IMG/VR virus record: IMGVR_UViG_3300021365_000004
Location: 62,001 to 126,000 of that record
DNA length: 64,000 nt
DNA from: a virus
Reading direction: 5' to 3' (one strand)
In this document: in pieces, positions 34,062 through 41,642 of the stretch
Layout: each line of letters begins with the position of its first letter
Position numbering within the stretch: the stretch's first letter is position 1
Notes under the pieces: generated by a model
What the model saw: only the letters and a program-made list of their open reading frames with translations
Databases searched by the model: none
Told to the model about the DNA's origin: nothing
Position numbers and translations under genes: made by a program

Positions 34062-35128
34062 AAGTAAGTATGTTCATCCAATGCTTCATTATATAAGCTC
34101 TTCATTATCTCATCGAGCTTCTCTTTCTTACCTTGTATCTCCAACCCATCAACATACTTGGATAATATGGTTAGGGTATCATCTACTCCTTCGATTTCAT
34201 CATCATCAAAGAAGTCCATGTGTTTATTATCATCAACAACTGCAACGTGTAAAGGATTAGATGCATGTACTTTATCAAGGAATGAATCAAACCAATACGG
34301 ATTGTCTTTGTTAACAACAATAATTTTTACAAACTTGCCGTCGAATTTTGAGTAGTCCATGTTTTGTAACTCATCAAAATCTTTTATCTTACCATCGTCA
34401 TAATATCCTTTCTCAAACATAGTGAGAGGATTGTGAACTGGGGTAATCTCTTTTGTCTCTGTATCAAAAATATGAAAATACTTTTTATCATTGTAATCAG
34501 ACCAAGTGAATTCCATTTGGGAACCTAGGTATCTTACATTCTTTACTTCTGATTTATGATGGAAATGACCACTGTAGACTTGTTCGAATCTCTTAAGATA
34601 AGATATGTCTAGTCCATGTTGACATGTCATATTAGGTAATAGTAATGCACCTTCTATTTCAAAGTGACCCATACAGTGTGTTGCTGGAGCTGTCTGCATA
34701 AACTCTACCATGTCAGCATAGTTCTCGGGATTAATCCATGGAACTAATGCAATAGGAAAATCATCATACTCCTTTACAATAGGGTCGGCATGAACGGTAA
34801 TGTTAGGTTGATTGTATAATAATAACTCGGGTGAGTTAACATCATTCGTGTTTTTATAATATGTATCATGGTTACCTAGAATCAAGTCCATCTTGATTCC
34901 CCTTTCATTCATAGGCTCAACAAAGTGTTCGATGTTTGCTTTCATCGATGCAAAGTTGACATACTTACGTCTATCAAAGTAATCACCCATATGGATAATC
35001 TGTTTGATGTTATGCTCATCTAGATATGGAAAGAATATCTCTTCATAGAAACGTCCTTGATACTTGGACATTTCAACCATATCTGAACGGACACCACAAT
35101 GGGTATCATTTAATATCGCTATCTTCAT
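34058..35128 (-). CDS. 47: Recombination nuclease gp47 (Mre11-like)
   Basis: A 356-residue calcineurin-like phosphoesterase. Motifs NDTHCG, GDYFDRR, GNHD, GHFE and GHFHHK supply the two-metal centre. It is the nuclease partner of gp46 and is in a 4 bp overlap chain gp55-gp47-gp46. Confidence 0.95.
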   Translation of the reverse strand: MKIAILNDTHCGVRSDMVEMSKYQGRFYEEIFFPYLDEHNIKQIIHMGDYFDRRKYVNFASMKANIEHFVEPMNERGIKMDLILGNHDTYYKNTNDVNSPELLLYNQPNITVHADPIVKEYDDFPIALVPWINPENYADMVEFMQTAPATHCMGHFEIEGALLLPNMTCQHGLDISYLKRFEQVYSGHFHHKSEVKNVRYLGSQMEFTWSDYNDKKYFHIFDTETKEITPVHNPLTMFEKGYYDDGKIKDFDELQNMDYSKFDGKFVKIIVVNKDNPYWFDSFLDKVHASNPLHVAVVDDNKHMDFFDDDEIEGVDDTLTILSKYVDGLEIQGKKEKLDEIMKSLYNEALDEHTYL

Positions 35129-35682
35129 TCAGTAAAGTTTTCTAAGTTCTTGTTAGCTTTCTTCTTTTTGTTTTTTGATTTACGTGGTTCATACTCTACA
35201 CGATTCATATTCTCTTGCATCCATTCCACATTCGTGTTCGATAAACTTGGGTCGTGTTGACCATCGATGGTTGCAAATGAATCCATAGTAATAGATGATT
35301 CCATGATTTGTTTTTGTTTGATGTAGACTTGTTTCTTTTCCTTCTGTATCCTTCTTAAGAAAGCGTAATAACAAATCTGAGTAACATATGCAAATGCATT
35401 GTTGGACTTTTCAACGTTGAAGTTACCAATGTATTGTATGCAATTTTCGATTGCATCACAAATCATTTCGTCACGGTAAGTATAGTTGATGAAATTGGGT
35501 CGAGTGGATAATCGGGTTGCAATCTTATAGATGCACTCACCAATGTATTCAGTCATTCGAGGGGGTTCTTTCCCAGCAGATTCTGCCTTTGCAACTAAAG
35601 TATTAAACTCTGCAACTGCAGCTGTAAACTCTTTGTTGTTAACGTAGTGTTCTGCTTTTTTGGGGTCTTTTTTCTTAGTCAT
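35125..35682 (-). CDS. 55: Late-transcription sigma factor gp55
   Basis: 185 residues. A region-2-like core (RDEMICDAIENCIQYIGNF, AFAYVTQICYYAFLRRIQKEKK) matches T4 gp55, which directs host RNA polymerase to TATAAATA. The C-terminus has a basic KSKNKKKKAN stretch before a short end that would contact gp45. The many TATAAATA-type sites in this window are its expected targets. The ATG is exactly 6 bp after TATAAT. Confidence 0.95.
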   Translation of the reverse strand: MTKKKDPKKAEHYVNNKEFTAAVAEFNTLVAKAESAGKEPPRMTEYIGECIYKIATRLSTRPNFINYTYRDEMICDAIENCIQYIGNFNVEKSNNAFAYVTQICYYAFLRRIQKEKKQVYIKQKQIMESSITMDSFATIDGQHDPSLSNTNVEWMQENMNRVEYEPRKSKNKKKKANKNLENFTE

Positions 35683-35688
35683 GTATAC

Positions 35689-35716
35689 ATTATACCCTTT
35701 TTATGTGGTATTGTAA
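35689..35716 (-). promoter_or_regulatory. Early promoter of gp55
   Basis: TTACAA (35711-35716), 16 bp, TATAAT (35689-35694), 6 bp, ATG. Confidence 0.65.
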
Positions 35717-35853
35717 GGGGCTTTCTTAATAAAAATAAATTTTAAAAGCCACTGTACAAATAGAAAAACTGTGATAAAATGAATATGTCCCAAGGGGGAT
35801 ATACTTAGCTAGTAATAACTAACTCTATCTTCTTATGTACAATTGTATTTATA
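35717..35853 (-). promoter_or_regulatory. Non-coding gap upstream of gp55 with a perfect late promoter
   Basis: There is no convincing gene on either strand. A perfect TATAAATA on the minus strand (35846-35853) overlaps the stop of the 40-aa gene and would read toward gp55. An AT-rich stretch at about 35726-35755 can form a weak stem GGCTTT/AAAGCC. No U-tract terminator is present. Confidence 0.4.
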
Positions 35854-35971
35854 ACGTCTGAACGTGTCGTTTGAATTGTTCCAATTCTCGGACTGCACGT
35901 AACGCTCCAGGCTCTCGTTCGAGGAACGTCCATTGCATAAGAAGAATCACAGCAAAGGAATACTTTATCAT
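35849..35971 (-). CDS. Micro-protein with N-terminal hydrophobic segment (40 aa)
   Basis: MIKYSFAVILLMQWTFLE followed by a basic amphipathic helix. Its ATG overlaps the stop of the 67-aa gene (ATGA). Last of five coupled micro-genes. No homologue recognised. Confidence 0.5.
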   Translation of the reverse strand: MIKYSFAVILLMQWTFLEREPGALRAVRELEQFKRHVQTL

Positions 35972-36171
35972 GACACAAACTTGTCAATGATATAGAATGA
36001 AAGTAACATGAATCCAAATACAGAGATTTGAATTATCGATGCCCAAAAGACTTGTCTCATGGGATGCATCTCAACTAACTTTTCTATAGAACTTTCACTG
36101 GGTGATAGGTTAACAATCTGCAAAGCAGTTCTTTCGTTTTCGGGTTTTTGAAACCAAGGTACATGTATCAT
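35968..36171 (-). CDS. Membrane protein (67 aa)
   Basis: A polar N-terminal half (PWFQKPENERTALQIVNLSP) and a C-terminal hydrophobic helix (WASIIQISVFGFMLLSFYII) ending in DKFVS. ATGA overlaps at both ends tie it to its neighbours. Function unknown. Confidence 0.65.
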   Translation of the reverse strand: MIHVPWFQKPENERTALQIVNLSPSESSIEKLVEMHPMRQVFWASIIQISVFGFMLLSFYIIDKFVS

Positions 36172-36251
36172 TTTGGGTTATAAAGGTGAAGGGCTATTAG
36201 TACTATAAGTTGAAAGGTCAACCCACTAATCAATAACCAAATATCAGACAT
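36168..36251 (-). CDS. Micro-membrane protein (27 aa)
   Basis: Almost entirely one hydrophobic helix (IWLLISGLTFQLIVLIALHL). It begins within the last codons of the 33-aa gene (8 bp overlap) and ends ATGA-overlapped with the 67-aa gene. Too small for homology; accepted for the coupled layout. Confidence 0.5.
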   Translation of the reverse strand: MSDIWLLISGLTFQLIVLIALHLYNPK

Positions 36252-36345
36252 TAGGAATTAAACCTATAATGGATGCGATGAAAACAAGACAGAGACATAC
36301 TATCTCTGTCTGTTCCCGTAGCTTGTTTAGTTTCTTAGAACTCAT
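36244..36345 (-). CDS. Micro-membrane protein (33 aa)
   Basis: A basic start MSSKKLNKLREQTE and then a hydrophobic helix (IVCLCLVFIASIIGLIP). It starts 1 bp after the 54-aa gene stop. The coding sequence contains a 9 bp perfect inverted repeat (36287-36311). Confidence 0.52.
   Translation of the reverse strand: MSSKKLNKLREQTEIVCLCLVFIASIIGLIPNV
36287..36311. repeat. Perfect 9 bp inverted repeat (hairpin)
   Basis: AGACAGAGA and TCTCTGTCT flank a 7 bp loop, inside the 33-aa gene. There is no U tract, so it is not a standard terminator. It could regulate translation or stability of the micro-gene mRNA. Confidence 0.6.
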
Positions 36346-36346
36346 T

Positions 36347-36511
36347 TCAGTACGGTGAACTGAATGAAATTACTAAGAATGGTAGAGCAAATGGAAGAGT
36401 TAACAGCACTAGAAATTCGATAGTGTCACAGATTGCACAAACACGTTTGTTCTCTTTGACTTCTCTAGCTTTTCGTACCATGCTCTTCGCAAACAAAGTT
36501 GCTGTGGTCAT
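36347..36511 (-). CDS. Membrane protein (54 aa)
   Basis: A basic N-terminus with a Cys pair (RVCAICDT) and a C-terminal hydrophobic helix (FLVLLTLPFALPFLVISF). AAGGA precedes the ATG. First of five coupled micro-genes between uvsW and gp55. Function unknown. Confidence 0.58.
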   Translation of the reverse strand: MTTATLFAKSMVRKAREVKENKRVCAICDTIEFLVLLTLPFALPFLVISFSSPY

Positions 36512-36597
36512 GGTTTTCCTTTTAATTAAGTTATAAAAATTTTGTATAATAGTATATAGACACCAATTATACGCACTTATTTAGACAAATAAAAATC
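36512..36597 (-). promoter_or_regulatory. AT-rich gap upstream of the micro-gene cluster
   Basis: It contains TATAAT and TATACT-like boxes without a well-spaced -35. Probably the start of the micro-gene transcript, but no single promoter can be chosen. Confidence 0.3.
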
Positions 36598-37059
36598 CTA
36601 ATGGATAGTTTTATTGGGGTCGAAGTCTTCAAGGTCGAAGTCTTCATCGATTAAGTCTATGTCTTCGGGGACAAGGGACTCCATTACTTTCGTTAGATAG
36701 TCTCTACGTACATCATCGGGTGTGTTCTTTTTATTGGTTAGAGGAATGGTTTGTGTTTCTACCATCTCCAACCACCTTGATGAAGCTTCATCATAGAATG
36801 GAACGAACTGCTGGTTCATATTACTACGGTATAGTATTTGGTCATTTGGAATAACGATGATTGGGTCATCACTAAGAGGTGCATACGGATAGAAGGTTGC
36901 AAGAGTTTCAAGTTTATTTTGCACGGTTAACTGACACATCATAGGTAGTGTTATCTCAATACCTTTAGTTGTGTCTCTTACCATACCCACCACTTCACTA
37001 CCAGTTTTTAGTTTTACAACTTCGTATTTTTGTGGTGTTAAATCTGAGGGTCTTGTCAT
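36598..37059 (-). CDS. Sm-like conserved phage protein with acidic tail (153 aa)
   Basis: The N-terminal part EVVKLKTGSEVVGMVRD fits the Sm-like pattern also seen at 8470-8736. The C-terminal 35 residues are strongly acidic (EDIDLIDEDFDLEDFD). The ATG at 37059 overlaps the uvsW stop (ATGA). The frame extends upstream but only through uvsW coding. A role in RNA or protein binding is guesswork. Confidence 0.7.
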   Translation of the reverse strand: MTRPSDLTPQKYEVVKLKTGSEVVGMVRDTTKGIEITLPMMCQLTVQNKLETLATFYPYAPLSDDPIIVIPNDQILYRSNMNQQFVPFYDEASSRWLEMVETQTIPLTNKKNTPDDVRRDYLTKVMESLVPEDIDLIDEDFDLEDFDPNKTIH

Positions 37060-38480
37060 TTTAAATCGAACTGCCTTATCTCGTATGTAAAGTTTTCTTC
37101 GTTGTATATATTTATACGTTCTTTGAGGTGATTTAGGGTATGATTTTCGCATTGCATATCATCTGATATGTCAAACAATTTCATCTCTGTTTTACCGTCA
37201 GCCTTACGAAGTCCTCTACCTATAGATTGAAGGTTTCTGATTCGACTTTTACTTGGGGATGCGAAGACAATATTGTCTATTCGTTTGATGTTAACACCTG
37301 TAGAGAAAGTTCCGTATGATGCTAGTATGACGTTATTGTTACTTCTCTCTACTATTTCTCTAACTGCTTCTCGGTCTTCTACATCTGTCCCACCATTGAC
37401 ATAGTGGAGCGTTCCCTTTCTTCGTGTGACCATGGGGTTGAACATTTCCCATAGTGGTTGTCCATGTTTCTCAATGTATTGAAATAGTACTAGGGTATTA
37501 CCTTTCAGTGACCCCACAAGATTAGTTATGAAATGATTTCTTTCTTGATGTGATACTAGATAATCCATCTCATCTTGGTATGACATTTTTTTCTGTTTAG
37601 TATGACGAAGTATGACACATTCTATTTTTAAATTTGCAATCGTTCCCGAATCCATCAACTCCTTTGTGCTTATGACCTTTTTGACAGGGCCGAATAAACC
37701 TTCTAGTTGTAGTCTGTGTACTTCTGTTCCGTCCAGTGTACCAGTACATCCAATACGTACAGCAGTAGTCTTCATCTTTTCAAGTATACCTTTCAGTACA
37801 TTTGCTTTAAACAGATGAGCTTCGTCTCCTATTACAACATCGAATGATTGCATTACTTCCTTTGGTGCTTTACTAAATGACTGCCATGTGGTAACTGTGA
37901 TTGGTGCATCGAAAACTTCTTGACCATGATAAATTTTACAGATAGGGTCTTTGTATCCGTAGTCTTTAAAATCCTTAGTCATCTGTTCCACTAATGATGT
38001 GGTGGGTACAATGATGACTGTCTTAGAGTCATAGTATCTTGCAAGTAAATAAATGATTAGAGACTTACCACTTGCAGTGGGTGATAATAATAGTTGCCTA
38101 CCATATTGAACTGCAGTTTTAAAAGCTTCTAACTGGTAATCTCTTGGTTCAAATGGAAGGTCTAATATACTAATCCAATCTTCTATTGATATCGGCCCGT
38201 TGTTTCTTTGCTTCTTACCAATAACATCTTGAATACCTTCAAACTCGTAACCTCGTTCTCTGCAGAACTCATCTACGTATGGAAGTAACCCAATATAAAT
38301 CTTATGTGTTTTGATTGAGAAAAGATATACTTTACCGTCCCACCATTTGTTTTTATAACTTGGCATGAACTTTGCGTTTGGTACAGTGAAAGAGAAATAG
38401 TCATGAAGGTCTTTGGCTAAACCGTCATCACAGTCTACCCTCATGAAACATTCGTCCACCTTTGATACTATGACTTTCAT
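37056..38480 (-). CDS. uvsW: Recombination helicase UvsW (SF2)
   Basis: 474 residues. The helicase core has LSPTASGKS (motif I), VIGDEAHLF (DEAH-type motif II), GCTGTLDGT (III) and QSIGRGLRKADGK (VI). The N-terminal 90 residues match the UvsW DNA-binding part. It unwinds R-loops and branched DNA and switches replication mode. T4 UvsW is about 500 residues. Confidence 0.94.
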   Translation of the reverse strand: MKVIVSKVDECFMRVDCDDGLAKDLHDYFSFTVPNAKFMPSYKNKWWDGKVYLFSIKTHKIYIGLLPYVDEFCRERGYEFEGIQDVIGKKQRNNGPISIEDWISILDLPFEPRDYQLEAFKTAVQYGRQLLLSPTASGKSLIIYLLARYYDSKTVIIVPTTSLVEQMTKDFKDYGYKDPICKIYHGQEVFDAPITVTTWQSFSKAPKEVMQSFDVVIGDEAHLFKANVLKGILEKMKTTAVRIGCTGTLDGTEVHRLQLEGLFGPVKKVISTKELMDSGTIANLKIECVILRHTKQKKMSYQDEMDYLVSHQERNHFITNLVGSLKGNTLVLFQYIEKHGQPLWEMFNPMVTRRKGTLHYVNGGTDVEDREAVREIVERSNNNVILASYGTFSTGVNIKRIDNIVFASPSKSRIRNLQSIGRGLRKADGKTEMKLFDISDDMQCENHTLNHLKERINIYNEENFTYEIRQFDLK

Positions 38481-38481
38481 T

Positions 38482-39192
38482 TTATTTGTATGGATATCCT
38501 ATAAACCAACCGACTAAACTGGTTCGAGTTCCCTTAGTGACAGGAGTCACTTGATGATGTACAAAGGAAGGGAACAATATCAATGACCCCTTTTGTTTTG
38601 ATGAGTTGGGAATTTGTCTATAGAAATCTCTCATGTCTCGTGTATAATCTTCACGTGTAAGTGTGTCCTTTGCACGGACATCTTCTATCCACTGGAAGTT
38701 ACCACCTTCATATTCATCGGGGTCTGTCAGCTGAATAGACATACTTAACTTTCTAATCATACCACTATTTTCGTATGGTTTATCTCCAGCATCTGTATGC
38801 CATGTATAGAATCCACCTCGTTCACCTTGTTGTGCATGGTAAGTTGTATGCTGAAATGGTTCTACTTGTTCTATGTCAACATTCCATCCACTCTGTTTCA
38901 TCCCCATGGTAACTGCTTCGGTAATCTTGGTGAATACATCTCCCAAGATTTCTAGGTGGTCTCCATGCAACCAACGAACATCTGATGCTCTTATGTTATC
39001 AACAACTTTACCACCACTACCGTTTCCTCTTTCCATATGAGCTTGTTCTGCATCGGGGTCTAGGTCTAACCTTCCACCTTGACCAACTGCACCTTCCTCT
39101 AGAGGGAAGTCTAAAGCTTTACCATTGATAAATTCAACTTCCTCTGAAGTTAATAGAGACGGATATGTCCACATGTAATTTTGTAAATTCAT
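38482..39192 (-). CDS. 2OG-Fe(II) oxygenase (PKHD/P4H type)
   Basis: 236 residues. Iron ligands are in FYTWHTDAG (HxD) and SFVHHQVTPV (distal His). Arg follows in GTRTSLVGW, and LSMSIQLTDPDEYEGGNF is the core strand. It resembles the PiuC/PKHD hydroxylases that marine phages often carry. The ATG shares its A with the uvsY stop (TAATG). Confidence 0.88.
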   Translation of the reverse strand: MNLQNYMWTYPSLLTSEEVEFINGKALDFPLEEGAVGQGGRLDLDPDAEQAHMERGNGSGGKVVDNIRASDVRWLHGDHLEILGDVFTKITEAVTMGMKQSGWNVDIEQVEPFQHTTYHAQQGERGGFYTWHTDAGDKPYENSGMIRKLSMSIQLTDPDEYEGGNFQWIEDVRAKDTLTREDYTRDMRDFYRQIPNSSKQKGSLILFPSFVHHQVTPVTKGTRTSLVGWFIGYPYK

Positions 39193-39635
39193 TATTGTCC
39201 TGCCATGAACTTTCTCCAATCGATTGTGTTTCTAATCGTTTGGTGTCTCCAAGTGATATTTTGCATACACTCTTTGAGAAAGTCTACCGTAACTTTGAGA
39301 TACTCAATCTTTGCATTGAGTTCTTGTAAATCTTTATCTGCATTGAAGAAGATGTTCATATCATTCTTCATAATCTTAAGACCATCAAAAGGGTCGGGGT
39401 TCCACCCTAACTCTCTGATTCTATCGTCATCCATTTTACCATTAAACCATAACCACTTATCTTTAAGTAAGGTGTTGTATTGTTCTTGGTATTTCTTAAG
39501 GACTAGAATCTTATTGGTAAGTAAGTCTTGGTATTTTGCATGAAGCTTAGGTACTTCTAAGGATGCAGTATCCAATTCAATGTCATCTATTTCACAGTCA
39601 CCTGCCCACTGGGCTTTCAATTCTTCTAAAGTCAT
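39192..39635 (-). CDS. uvsY: Recombination mediator UvsY
   Basis: 147 residues. The pattern MTLEELKAQWAGDCEID, then VPKLHAKYQDLL and coiled-coil helices matches UvsY, which loads UvsX on gp32-coated ssDNA. The ATG is exactly 6 bp after a TATAAT box. Confidence 0.9.
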   Translation of the reverse strand: MTLEELKAQWAGDCEIDDIELDTASLEVPKLHAKYQDLLTNKILVLKKYQEQYNTLLKDKWLWFNGKMDDDRIRELGWNPDPFDGLKIMKNDMNIFFNADKDLQELNAKIEYLKVTVDFLKECMQNITWRHQTIRNTIDWRKFMAGQ

Positions 39636-39641
39636 AATAAT

Positions 39642-39660
39642 ATTATATCACGAAAACGTG
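39642..39660 (-). promoter_or_regulatory. uvsY promoter region with small palindrome
   Basis: TATAAT (39642-39647) is next to CACG-TTTT-CGTG (39649-39660). No good -35 is visible. The ATG is 6 bp downstream of the -10. Confidence 0.45.
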
Positions 39661-39663
39661 AAT

Positions 39664-40200
39664 CTAACTAGTGGTTTCTATGTCGTAGTAAGTAAATTTA
39701 AACTCAATAGTTGCAACCACAGATTCACCATCTGCACCCGATTCAAACTCTAATCCACTTAGACCGATTGGAAAGCAGTCATGAAATCTAAAGTATCTAT
39801 TGGGTATGTTTTTGTTTGTTGTTGTAATAAGAGTGATATCAGATACTTCTGAGCCTGCATCTCCCTTATCCGAAGACGTTCCTATTAGATTTCTACTGGT
39901 ACCAACATAGGTCTCATAATCTTTAGGGTCTTTAATTGGTACAATTGCATTCATCCATTCGTACACTTCTTTGAAGTTCTCTAGGTCTTCATCCACCAAG
40001 AAGTCTACAGATAGATTTTCAAATGTAACTTTGTCGCCTGGAAAATATGCATCCAACCCAACCCCAGCACCATGTGCTAATTCTGAGAATGACACGCCTG
40101 GAATATTACACTTCTTGACAAAGTATTCTGCAGTTGGTATCCTATCAATAAGAAGTCTAAAGTTGTTCTTATTGAGAAGGGATTTATTGATGTCAGCCAT
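39664..40200 (-). CDS. Tail-tube-like (gp19 family) structural protein
   Basis: 178 residues. FRLLIDRIPTAEYFVKKCNIPGVSF, then PGDKVTFENLSVDFLVDEDL and a C-terminal TIEFKFTYYDIE match the gp19 tube fold, as does the major tube protein at 47053-47550. It may be the tube initiator or a baseplate tube protein. It lies next to uvsY rather than in the tail cluster. Confidence 0.8.
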   Translation of the reverse strand: MADINKSLLNKNNFRLLIDRIPTAEYFVKKCNIPGVSFSELAHGAGVGLDAYFPGDKVTFENLSVDFLVDEDLENFKEVYEWMNAIVPIKDPKDYETYVGTSRNLIGTSSDKGDAGSEVSDITLITTTNKNIPNRYFRFHDCFPIGLSGLEFESGADGESVVATIEFKFTYYDIETTS

Positions 40201-40411
40201 GGACTCTTGTTATCCGTTTGTTAGTAGTGATGTCGTGATAATCGTCACCCCTATACTCTCTTGTTGTAGTTTCCTCACATAGATATCCTTCTTGGATATA
40301 AGTGGTTACAGTTTTTCTAGAGATTACATTTGTGTTCTCTCGACCTTGTGGAAATATTTTTGCTTCCCATGGGCCCTCTAAAACTTGTACACTCTTTTCA
40401 TAATTTGACAT
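40193..40411 (-). CDS. Hypothetical protein (72 aa)
   Basis: Polar, beta-like, beginning MSNYEKSVQVLEGPW, with a Thr-rich centre. It overlaps the gp19-like gene by 8 bp. GGAG precedes the ATG; a CCTAAATA box lies in the stop of the upstream methyltransferase. No function recognised; a small structural protein is possible. Confidence 0.65.
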   Translation of the reverse strand: MSNYEKSVQVLEGPWEAKIFPQGRENTNVISRKTVTTYIQEGYLCEETTTREYRGDDYHDITTNKRITRVHG

Positions 40412-40429
40412 ATTGTTCTCCGTATATAC

Positions 40430-41227
40430 TTATTTAGGTGTTTTGATATGCCAGAACCTACGGAAGTGAACATAATTTGGTGGTATTGATGCAAACTTAA
40501 CTGGTTCCATAGGATTCTTAGGGTGTACATCTTCTAGTGTCCAACTATACACGTCTCTTCTGTAGACTTCGTTAGGTATGATTATACCAAATTCATTATC
40601 CAAATCTTCATCATCATATCTTGTGTAGGTCTTACCTATCTCGTCTAAGTATTCTTCTACATGTGTATCATTAAATGAAGCTTCCCACTGGTCGAACCCA
40701 TTAAAGACTCTAGAATTTTTCTTCTTCTTTTCGCCTGGAGCTCCATGTACACCCGACCACTCTTCTTGTCTAAACCATGGTGCTGGCATTGGTAATGAAT
40801 TGACTGCAGTCTCTAAGAACATTTCATCCGTATGATTAAATGCTCTTCTCAAATCATCATAGATGTTTTTAACATGATATAGAGTACCAAAGTGTATAAT
40901 CAAATCCCACTTTCTATTGAAAGACCATTCGTCATTATGATTGATACATAACTTTTCTGAGTCTGTTTCTATGGAATCCAGTAGTTCTTGTCTAGCATCT
41001 GCATAACTTACAGTTGCACCCAACTTCTCAAAGTGTCTACCAATCAATCCATGTGCAGTTCCTAGTTCTAGGATAGTCTTACCATCAAACCAGTCTTCAC
41101 CTTTACAATCGATAACCTTTTTAACTCTTGCTTCCGTTGGAAGGTACATTGTGTGTTCGTCATCTGTGATTGGATTCTTCCATTTAAAGAAACCTTCCAA
41201 CCCCTCACCATACTTAATCATCTTCAT
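40430..41227 (-). CDS. Class I SAM-dependent methyltransferase
   Basis: 265 residues. Motif I TILELGTAHGLIGRHF (about 51-66), an acidic strand end in YADAR, and motif IV-like LIIHFGTLYHVKN place it among class I enzymes. A small-molecule or FkbM/UbiE-like substrate is more likely than DNA, because no NPPY or PPC motif is present. The ATG is exactly 5 bp after GATAAATA. Confidence 0.82.
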   Translation of the reverse strand: MKMIKYGEGLEGFFKWKNPITDDEHTMYLPTEARVKKVIDCKGEDWFDGKTILELGTAHGLIGRHFEKLGATVSYADARQELLDSIETDSEKLCINHNDEWSFNRKWDLIIHFGTLYHVKNIYDDLRRAFNHTDEMFLETAVNSLPMPAPWFRQEEWSGVHGAPGEKKKKNSRVFNGFDQWEASFNDTHVEEYLDEIGKTYTRYDDEDLDNEFGIIIPNEVYRRDVYSWTLEDVHPKNPMEPVKFASIPPNYVHFRRFWHIKTPK

Positions 41228-41232
41228 ATACT

Positions 41233-41251
41233 TATTTATCGCGTATAAATA
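41233..41251. promoter_or_regulatory. Back-to-back divergent late promoters
   Basis: GATAAATA on the minus strand (41233-41240) faces away from a perfect TATAAATA on the plus strand (41244-41251), separated by 3 bp. The minus one serves the methyltransferase; the plus one would start the RNA at about 41257. Confidence 0.6.
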
Positions 41252-41257
41252 TGTGCC

Positions 41258-41287
41258 TTGACAATGGATATCATATTTTGGTATACT
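41258..41287 (+). promoter_or_regulatory. Plus-strand sigma70 promoter of the ncRNA
   Basis: TTGACA (41258-41263), 18 bp, TATACT (41282-41287). It has the same CCTTGACAATG start as the minus-strand early promoters, so it is unlikely to be chance. Confidence 0.75.
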
Positions 41288-41608
41288 TGTAAGGTAGGAA
41301 GTCGAGACGGAAGTTAGATGGTTGTGAGAGGTTGTTCCGTATAGACAAGGTGTTCCACACTGTTAAAGTCAATTAAGACGTGGCATATAATCGTGAGGTG
41401 TGGATAGAATCCGAACAGAGAAGCACTTGAAATTTCTGACAAATTGGAATGGTGTGGTAAACGAACTTCCGTATGGTCACTACCTATTGACCTTAATAAA
41501 ATTGGGGTAAGGCCCCACTAGAAGGACACGGTGTAAAGAATTGGGGTCATACCCAAGACATTGAACGATTCAGTCATGCTAAAAAAAACCCCTCGTGAGA
41601 GGGGTTTT
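41288..41608 (+). ncRNA. Putative structured ncRNA (RNase P RNA-like?)
   Basis: About 320 bp without a reading frame on either strand, with its own plus-strand promoters and a terminator hairpin. A 9 bp long-range pairing joins ACGGAAGTT (41307-41315) to AACTTCCGT (41464-41472), and GGGGTAAGGCCCC (41503-41515) folds locally. In order, segments resemble RNase P RNA conserved regions: AGGAAGTCG (CR I), ACAGAGA (41416-41422, CR II), AATGGTGTGGTAA (about 41448-41460, CR III), GGTAAGGCCCCAC (CR IV) and GAACGATTCA (CR V). GAAGUCG can pair with CGAUUC leaving one bulge, like helix P4. Helices P1-P3 are not evident. The ncRNA call is good; RNase P identity is a hypothesis. Confidence 0.6.
41585..41608 (-). 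terminator. Terminator downstream of gp23 (bidirectional)
   Basis: A 10 bp stem AAAACCCCTC/GAGGGGTTTT with a 4-nt loop. On the minus strand it ends in eight U residues (strong terminator for gp23). On the plus strand the stem itself ends in UUUU, which could end the ncRNA. Confidence 0.93.
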
Positions 41609-41642
41609 AGTATTCCAATTAAGGAATGAGAACCTAAGTTCC

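Noticed and set aside
35805-36017. Minus-strand 70-codon frame overlapping the micro-gene cluster
   Set aside because: The 40- and 67-codon frames in other phases have coupled starts and hydrophobic helices; this frame has neither.
41288-41608. tmRNA, 6S RNA or tRNA as identity of the plus-strand RNA
   Set aside because: I see no tRNA-like ends with CCA, no tag reading frame and no single long hairpin with a central bubble; RNase P-like motifs fit better.
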